A DNA stretch of 20,041 bases from CAXBCP01 sp963974055 (GTDB taxonomy: Bacteria; Pseudomonadota; Alphaproteobacteria; MPNO01; UBA830). The stretch spans positions 1-20,041 of the forward strand of contig CAXBCP010000052.1 of assembly GCA_963974055.1 (NCBI GenBank), written 5' to 3'. The notes beneath the pieces were generated by a model, which was not told where the DNA came from, made no database searches, and was given only the letters and a program-made list of their open reading frames with translations. Position numbers and translations under genes: made by a program. The first letter of the stretch is position 1, and every line of letters begins with the position of its first letter. This document shows positions 15,012 through 20,041 of this stretch, one piece after another.

Positions 15012-16277
15012 ATGACGACTGCCGAGCCCCAGCAACCGACGACTCCCGACACCCGTTCCTACGCCGCCCTGCGTTACCCGGCGTCGCGCACCTATCTGCT
15101 CGGCGCGGCGCTCGCGATGATGGCCGACAGCGTCGAACACGTGATCAGCTACTGGATCATCTTCGAGAAATTCCAGTCCCCGTCGCTTGCCGGTTTTGCC
15201 GTTATCGCCCACTGGGTGCCGTTCCTGGTGGGCTCTATCTGGGCGGGGGCGCTTGCCGACCGCTACGACACAAGACGCATCATCCAGGCGGGCATGGGCC
15301 TGTTCATGCTCGTCTCCTTCGGCTGGGGCATCCTGTTCGCCACCGACAGTCTTGAAAAATGGCACGCGGTGATCCTGCTGATCGTCCACGGATTCGCCGG
15401 CGTCCTGTGGGCGCCCGCCGGACAGGTGCTGATCCACGATGTGGTCGGCGGCCGCCAGCTGCAAAGCGCCATCCGCCTGCTGGCGACGTCGCGTACCCTC
15501 GGCCTGCTGCTCGGCCCGGCCGTCGGCGGCGGACTGCTGCTGGTCGTCGGTCCGACCATCGGCATATTCATCAACGTGCTGATCTACGTGCCGCTGACGG
15601 TATGGCTGATCAACAATCCGAAGGAAGTGAACACCGACCGCACCCCCACCGCGGCGGCGATGACCAGTTTCCGGGACCTGTTCGATTCCATCCGCCAGAT
15701 TTCAGGCATTCCGGTGGTGTTCGCCATGTCGGTGCTCGCGGGACTCGCGGCAACATTTGTCGGCAACGCGCACGAACCGCAGATGCCGGAATTCGCCCGC
15801 GATCTCGGCTATGGCGGCCAGGGCATGTATTACAGCCTGCTGCTGGCGGCCAACGCGGTCGGCGCCCTGACGGCGGGAATCGTGCTGGAAGCGCGGTCCA
15901 TGATGCCCGCAAGCACCCGCACGGCCTTCATCCTGGGCATTCTGTGGACGGCGGCGATTTTCGGCTTTGCCGTATCGCCGTTCTACATCCTGTCCTTCGC
16001 GCTGCTGGTCTGCGCCGGGTTCCTGGACCTGTCCTTCAATTCGATGACCCGCACGCTCGCCCAGCTGCATTCGCCGCCCGAGATCCGCGGCCGCGCCATC
16101 GGCGTGTTCAATGTCGGCGCACTCGGCTGCCGGACGTTCAGCGGCTTCACCGTCGGCTTCGGCGGCGGGCTGATCGGCATTCATTTCTCGCTGGCGCTGA
16201 GCGCCGCCATTCTTTTAGGCTGCATGATCGCACTGTTCCTGTGGGCGCGGTCCCGCGGGGTTCTGAAGGAAGCATGA
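15012..16277 (+). CDS. Major facilitator superfamily transporter (MFS_3/EntS-like)
   Basis: 421-residue inner-membrane carrier with about 12 hydrophobic segments. The cytoplasmic loop between helices 2 and 3 carries the MFS signature AGALADRYDTRRI (about 80-92). A hydrophilic loop near residues 197-220 splits the two halves, and a second MFS-like basic loop, SPPEIRGRAIGVFN, lies near residues 355-370. The overall pattern is nearest the enterobactin-exporter-like group, so import versus efflux is undecided. The start at ATG 15012 follows a GAGGAT at rather long spacing. The stop overlaps the next gene's ATG (ATGA). Its place behind an aromatic monooxygenase suggests it moves the substrate or an intermediate. 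Confidence 0.9.
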   Translation: MTTAEPQQPTTPDTRSYAALRYPASRTYLLGAALAMMADSVEHVISYWIIFEKFQSPSLAGFAVIAHWVPFLVGSIWAGALADRYDTRRIIQAGMGLFMLVSFGWGILFATDSLEKWHAVILLIVHGFAGVLWAPAGQVLIHDVVGGRQLQSAIRLLATSRTLGLLLGPAVGGGLLLVVGPTIGIFINVLIYVPLTVWLINNPKEVNTDRTPTAAAMTSFRDLFDSIRQISGIPVVFAMSVLAGLAATFVGNAHEPQMPEFARDLGYGGQGMYYSLLLAANAVGALTAGIVLEARSMMPASTRTAFILGILWTAAIFGFAVSPFYILSFALLVCAGFLDLSFNSMTRTLAQLHSPPEIRGRAIGVFNVGALGCRTFSGFTVGFGGGLIGIHFSLALSAAILLGCMIALFLWARSRGVLKEA

Positions 16278-17041
16278 TGGACAGACACGGCAATACCGAA
16301 GCGGGCGCCGCCCGCCGCCGCGCCCTCGGCCAGCCGGACAGCGACCCCGGGCTGAACGCGCCGGGCTACCGCGCCTATGTGGACGAATATTTTCATAACG
16401 ATATCGGCGGGCGCGACATCCTGCCGATGGCCGACCGGCTGATTCCCGCCCTGACCGCACTGTGTTTTCGCGGCGCCGAAAAGGCGACGGAACGCATGGT
16501 CGGGGCGGCGCTCGATAACGGCCTCGAGGTCCGCGCCATCCTCGAAATCTTCATCCAGTCCGCCCTGTATAGCGGCATCGCCCGCACCGAAGAAGCGATA
16601 GAAACCGCCGGCCGGGTCTTCGCCGCGCGCGGCATCGCCCTGCCCGAAGATGCGCCCGATACCCGAACCCCGGAACAGATGGACGCGGACGGCGCCGCCG
16701 TGATGGAAAAACTGCACGGCGCGCGCCAGGCCGGCGGCTATGCCTCGCCGGACAACCCGGTGACGTTTTCGCTGTACCAGGGCGCGATCCGCCACGGCTA
16801 CGGCCAGCTCTGGGTGCGCCCCGGCCTCGATCTGCGCCAGCGGATGATCGTCGCCATTGCCGGATTCACCTGCGCCGGCCTGCACGACTCCCTGCGCAAG
16901 TTCGCGGTCTCGGCGCTGAATACCGGCCTGTCGAAAGACCAGGTCGCCGAGGCCGCCATCCAGACCGCACCGTGGAACGGGCTGCCCATCGCCCTGACCG
17001 GTCTGACCGTCATCAGCGACGCACTGGCGGCGGCGGAGTGA
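16274..17041 (+). CDS. Carboxymuconolactone decarboxylase (CMD/AhpD-like) family protein, two CMD repeats
   Basis: 255 residues with two helical CMD-type repeats: about 45-115 (ATERMVGAALDNG ... EIFIQSALYSGIARTEEAI) and about 165-250 (LWVRPGLDLRQRM ... AIQTAPWNGLPIALTGL). In the beta-ketoadipate pathway this family removes CO2 from carboxymuconolactone; many relatives have unknown roles. The conserved His of the second repeat (usually in a LxxHxxxAL context) is replaced by Phe in SLRKFAVSALNTG, and there is no AhpD CXXC, so classical decarboxylase or peroxidase activity is doubtful. The start at ATG 16274 overlaps the transporter stop and has AAGGA upstream; ATG 16277 is an equally valid start. 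Confidence 0.88.
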   Translation: MMDRHGNTEAGAARRRALGQPDSDPGLNAPGYRAYVDEYFHNDIGGRDILPMADRLIPALTALCFRGAEKATERMVGAALDNGLEVRAILEIFIQSALYSGIARTEEAIETAGRVFAARGIALPEDAPDTRTPEQMDADGAAVMEKLHGARQAGGYASPDNPVTFSLYQGAIRHGYGQLWVRPGLDLRQRMIVAIAGFTCAGLHDSLRKFAVSALNTGLSKDQVAEAAIQTAPWNGLPIALTGLTVISDALAAAE

Positions 17042-17123
17042 AAAACGGCCAAGGCTGGACCTCGCATTTAAGCCGTGCCACCCTGTGGCTTCATGACGAG
17101 CGTGAGGACCCGCCGGTAGGATC

Positions 17124-17429
17124 ATGAGCAATAACGACACAAATACCGTTACCGACACGAAACCGAAAACCAAGCGTCCGCGGCTGTACAAGGTGATGCT
17201 CGAAAACGACGACTTCACGCCGCGCGAATTCGTCGTGAAGGTGCTGAAAGCCGTCTTCCGCATGACCGACGACGAAGCCTATGTGGTCATGATGGCGGCC
17301 CACCAGCAGGGCAACGCCGTGGTGTCGGTCTATACCCGCGACGTCGCGGAATCGAAGGCCAAGGAAGCGACCGACATGGGCCGCGAAGCCGGCCATCCGC
17401 TGATGTTCACCATAGAGCCGGAAGAGTAA
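17124..17429 (+). CDS. clpS: ATP-dependent Clp protease adaptor ClpS
   Basis: 101-residue cytoplasmic adaptor that binds N-degron proteins and hands them to ClpA(P). A flexible lysine-rich N-terminal tail (1-20) precedes the core. The N-degron pocket residues are present: N28, D29 and D30 in LENDDFTPREFVV, and H60 in MMAAHQQGNAVV. SVYTRDVAESKA and the C-terminal GHPLMFTIEPE complete the fold. Start ATG follows TAGGA at short distance. It stands apart from clpA, separated from the CMD gene by 82 bases, and is a housekeeping function among catabolic genes. Alphaproteobacteria often carry two ClpS paralogues; which one this is cannot be told here. Confidence 0.95.
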   Translation: MSNNDTNTVTDTKPKTKRPRLYKVMLENDDFTPREFVVKVLKAVFRMTDDEAYVVMMAAHQQGNAVVSVYTRDVAESKAKEATDMGREAGHPLMFTIEPEE

Positions 17430-17437
17430 CGCGTATT

Positions 17438-17513
17438 GTCATCCCGGCCTTGTGCCGGGATCCGGAATACGGTCCTGGTCTGGGACTGGACCCCGGAATA
17501 AATCCGGGGCGAC
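17438..17513. repeat. REP-like doublet of two inverted palindromic units
   Basis: Unit A (17438-17463) contains ATCCCGGC and GCCGGGAT around five bases. Unit B (17488-17513), read on the minus strand, matches A at 19 of 26 positions and contains CCCCGGA/TCCGGGG around five bases. The units are inverted and separated by 24 bases, the layout of REP doublets. The consensus GTCATCCCGGC...GCCGGGATCC is a common alphaproteobacterial intergenic repeat. Lying between convergent clpS and the hydroxylase gene, it may also act as a two-way terminator. Confidence 0.75.
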
Positions 17514-17527
17514 AAATAGGACTGGCC

Positions 17528-19897
17528 CTACCCCCGCCCCTTCGCAATCACGTCCAGAATATGCTCCGGCGTGAAGGGCTGCTTGGTCACCTGAGCGCCC
17601 AGCGGACGGAGTGCGTCGTTGACGGCGCACCACATCGCGGCGATGGCGCCGATGGTGCCCGCTTCGCCGATACCGTTGGCGCCGAGCTCGGTGGTGCCGA
17701 TCGGCGTTTCGACATGGGCGATGCGGATATCGGGCATTTCGCCCGCCATCGGCAGCAGGTAATCGGCGAGGCTGGCATTCAGCAGCTGGCCGGTCTCGTC
17801 GTACTCGCAGTGTTCGTACAGCGTGTTGCCGATCCCCTGGATGATGCCGCCGCGGATCTGTTCGTCGACCATCATCGGATTGACCACCCGGCCGCAATCG
17901 TCCGCCGCCCACCAGCCGAGCAGTTTGATGAACCCGGTTTCGATATCGACTTCGACATGCGCGCCCTGCACGCCGTTGGCGACGTAATAGGGCGTGTCCG
18001 GCACATGGTGACGGGTGACCATCAGCTCGGGCTGGGTGCCGGCGGGCAACGTGTCCTGGCGGAAATAGCCGACCTTTGCCAGTTCGGCGAGATCCATCCG
18101 CGCTTCGCCGGTCGCAATATCGCGGATTTCGCCGCCGCCGAGGGTGAGCGTATCCGCCGTCGTCTGCAGCACCGACGCCGCGAGATCGAGAATATTTGCC
18201 TTCAGCGCCTTGCCCGCCTGCAATGCCGCCTCGCCGCCCATCGCCATGCCGCGCGATGCCCAGGCGCCGCCGCCGTAGGGCGTGGTCGCGCTGTCGCCGG
18301 CGATCACGTCGATCCTGTCCATGCCGATGCCGAGCTGGTCGCCGACGACCTGGGCGATGCCGGTCAGGGTGCCCTGCCCCTGGTCGGTAACGCTGGTCAG
18401 GCAGCGGACGACGCCGGACGGTTCCAGCTTCACGGTGCAGCCGTCCTGGGTGGAGACGCGCGCGCCGGACGGGCCGTAATAGACCGGGCCGAACGCGGCG
18501 GCTTCGACGAAGGTCGCAACCGCAATGCCGCGATAGATGTTTTTTTCGCGGGCCGCCGCCTGGTCGGCGCGCAGGCCGGTGTAATCCATCAGCTCGGTAC
18601 AGGAATCCAGGCACTGATGCAGCGACATGTGTTTCGCCGAATAGCCGCCGACGCTGGTCAGCGGATAGTCTTCGTCCCGGTGATAATTGATGCGCCGGAA
18701 TTCGACCGGGTCGATCCCCGCCTTCGCCGCCGCCTGGTCGACCAGGACCTCGGTCACGGCGCAGCCGATCGGCACCCCGACCCCGCGGAACATGCCGACG
18801 ATGCCCTTGTTCACATAGGCGACCCGGGTGCGGGCGTGATAGTCGGTCAGCGCATAGGGCGCCGCGGCGCAGGTGATCGCCATCAGGCCTTCAGCGAGGC
18901 CGAAACGGATATAGGCGGTGTAGGGACCCACCGACAGCGTATTGTCGAAATCCATCGACGTGATTTTGCCGTCGGCATCGACACCCATTTTCGCGGTGCC
19001 GAGATGATCGCGCGTCTGACAGTCGACCAGGAAGGATTCCAGCCGGTCGGCGGTGTATTTCACCGGTTTGCCGAGCATTTTCGAAATCGCGGCGACCGCC
19101 ACTTCCTCGCCGTGGACGTTGATCTTGAGGCCGAAACCGCCGCCGATATCCGGCGTAATCACCCGCACCTTGTGTTCCGGAATATCGAGATGACGGGAGT
19201 AGACGTCCTGCATCTGATAAGGCGACTGGTGCGACTGATGGACGGTCAGGCGTTCCTCGACCGCATTCCATTCCGCCAGGATCGCCCGTCCTTCGAGGGT
19301 CACCGCCGTATGGCGGCCGAATTCGAATTCATGCTCCACCGTGAACGCCGCCGCCGCCAGGGCCGCCGCGGCATCGCCGGTATCGGTCGAATGCTGGAAA
19401 CACAGATTGTCGCCCAGTTCGGGATGGATCGGCGTCGCCCCCGGCGCCAGCGCATCCATCATGTCCATGACCGCGGGCAGCTCTTCCCAGTCGACCATCA
19501 CCAGGTCGACGGCGTCTTCGGCTTCGGCCCGGGTTGCCGCGACCACGGCAGCGACCGGTTCCCCTTGATAACAGGCATGGTCGACCGCCAGCACGTTTTG
19601 CGGCGCCGATTTATGGCCGGGACGATGCTCCGCGACCGCGATCATCGGTTTGCAGATTGCGGCCACTTCCGCCCCGGTCACGATGCGCACAACCCCCGGC
19701 GCGGCGGCCGCCGCCGACGCATCGATACCGTTGATCCGGGCATGGCCGTAGGGGCTGCGCACGAACGCCACGTGCAGCATGTGCGGCACGGTGATGTCGT
19801 CGGTATAGCGCCCGCGGCCGTGAATCAGGCGGCGGACATTGGGCCGCGCAACGCGGCTGCCGACCAGCGTTTCGCCGGTGCCGTCGGGGGCGTTCAT
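17528..19897 (-). CDS. Second molybdenum hydroxylase Mo-cofactor (large) subunit
   Basis: 789-residue xanthine-oxidase-family catalytic subunit, clearly paralogous to the one at 3,045-5,426: shared GRGRYTDDIT, AFVRSPY, EFEFGRHTAV, GGFGLKIN, YTADRLESF, VTDQGQG, PYGGGAWASRG, ADDCGRVVNP and a water-activating Glu near E745 in GANGIGEAG. The active-site loop is GMFRGVGVP (about 368-376), different from the first enzyme's SQYRAVGHP and from both CO dehydrogenase types. The two enzymes therefore probably act on different substrates or ring positions. Start ATG 19897 has AGGAG before it and overlaps the stop of the [2Fe-2S] subunit (ATGA). No FAD subunit gene is visible here; it may lie beyond the right edge or be shared with the first operon. 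Confidence 0.95.
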   Translation of the reverse strand: MNAPDGTGETLVGSRVARPNVRRLIHGRGRYTDDITVPHMLHVAFVRSPYGHARINGIDASAAAAAPGVVRIVTGAEVAAICKPMIAVAEHRPGHKSAPQNVLAVDHACYQGEPVAAVVAATRAEAEDAVDLVMVDWEELPAVMDMMDALAPGATPIHPELGDNLCFQHSTDTGDAAAALAAAAFTVEHEFEFGRHTAVTLEGRAILAEWNAVEERLTVHQSHQSPYQMQDVYSRHLDIPEHKVRVITPDIGGGFGLKINVHGEEVAVAAISKMLGKPVKYTADRLESFLVDCQTRDHLGTAKMGVDADGKITSMDFDNTLSVGPYTAYIRFGLAEGLMAITCAAAPYALTDYHARTRVAYVNKGIVGMFRGVGVPIGCAVTEVLVDQAAAKAGIDPVEFRRINYHRDEDYPLTSVGGYSAKHMSLHQCLDSCTELMDYTGLRADQAAAREKNIYRGIAVATFVEAAAFGPVYYGPSGARVSTQDGCTVKLEPSGVVRCLTSVTDQGQGTLTGIAQVVGDQLGIGMDRIDVIAGDSATTPYGGGAWASRGMAMGGEAALQAGKALKANILDLAASVLQTTADTLTLGGGEIRDIATGEARMDLAELAKVGYFRQDTLPAGTQPELMVTRHHVPDTPYYVANGVQGAHVEVDIETGFIKLLGWWAADDCGRVVNPMMVDEQIRGGIIQGIGNTLYEHCEYDETGQLLNASLADYLLPMAGEMPDIRIAHVETPIGTTELGANGIGEAGTIGAIAAMWCAVNDALRPLGAQVTKQPFTPEHILDVIAKGRG

Positions 19898-20041
19898 GGC
19901 GCGTCTCCTGCATGGGCCTGCGTGCCCGCCCGGGTCTTCGCCGTGGCTTCGACCGCATCGATAATCGCCTGGTACCCGGTGCAGCGGCACAGGTTCCCGG
20001 ACAGATGATCGCGGATCGCCTCGCGGCTGGGGACGCCGCCG
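19894..20041 (-). CDS. Second molybdenum hydroxylase [2Fe-2S] small subunit (C-terminal part)
   Basis: Partial gene cut by the right edge; about 48 C-terminal residues are visible in the frame ending at TGA 19896-19894. The sequence SREAIRDHLSGNLCRCTGYQ holds the last two cysteine ligands of the helical [2Fe-2S] domain and matches SGNYCRCTGYH of the first operon's small subunit. A longer Ala/Thr-rich tail follows. The four-base overlap with the large-subunit start shows translational coupling. Confidence 0.93.
   Translation of the reverse strand, partial: GGVPSREAIRDHLSGNLCRCTGYQAIIDAVEATAKTRAGTQAHAGDAP

Noticed and set aside
17450..20008. Very long plus-strand open frame (about 850 codons) opposite the second hydroxylase
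   Set aside because: It lies antisense to a clearly recognisable molybdenum hydroxylase and has no family motifs. Long antisense frames are expected in GC-rich DNA.

Overview
The window is GC-rich and tightly packed with catabolic genes. It looks like chromosomal DNA of a heterotrophic alphaproteobacterium. This is inferred from the strong GC bias at third codon positions, ATGA/TGATG-coupled genes, a ClpS adaptor, a PEP-CTERM-type sorting tail on a secreted protease, and an intergenic REP-like doublet of a kind common in alphaproteobacteria. No tRNA, rRNA, transposase, phage gene or CRISPR array was seen.

Left part (1-8,050). Two minus-strand genes, an exported PCuAC-like protein and a PuuE-type polysaccharide deacetylase, lie divergent from a three-gene molybdenum hydroxylase operon (FAD subunit, [2Fe-2S] subunit, Mo-cofactor subunit; 1,689-5,426). 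A vicinal-oxygen-chelate (VOC) metalloenzyme gene follows, preceded by a perfect 15-bp inverted repeat. Facing it is a minus-strand pair: a flavoprotein aromatic hydroxylase resembling 3-hydroxybenzoate 6-monooxygenase, and an overlapping MarR regulator. Their promoter is covered by a perfect 34-bp palindrome, the best candidate operator in the window.

Middle (8,050-9,960). A terminator-like hairpin ends a secreted matrixin-type zinc protease gene with a PPC-like domain and a C-terminal PEP-CTERM-like anchor. A 602-bp stretch without a supportable gene follows.

Right part (9,960-20,041). A Dabb-domain protein, a PaaK-like acyl-adenylating ligase and a CitE/HpcH-type C-C lyase run together on the plus strand. 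A SAM methyltransferase points back at them. It diverges from a plus-strand set made of an MhpA-like FAD monooxygenase, an MFS transporter and a carboxymuconolactone-decarboxylase-family protein. clpS follows, then the REP-like doublet. A second molybdenum hydroxylase (large subunit plus the C-terminus of its [2Fe-2S] subunit) enters from the right edge on the minus strand.

Taken together (inference), the locus appears dedicated to oxidising an aromatic or N-heterocyclic compound. The two Mo enzymes would hydroxylate a ring with water, the two flavin monooxygenases would add oxygen from O2, the VOC protein could open or rearrange the ring, and the ligase/lyase pair could activate and cleave an acid product as a CoA ester. 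The substrate cannot be read from the sequence. Both Mo-subunit active-site loops rule out a classical CO dehydrogenase.
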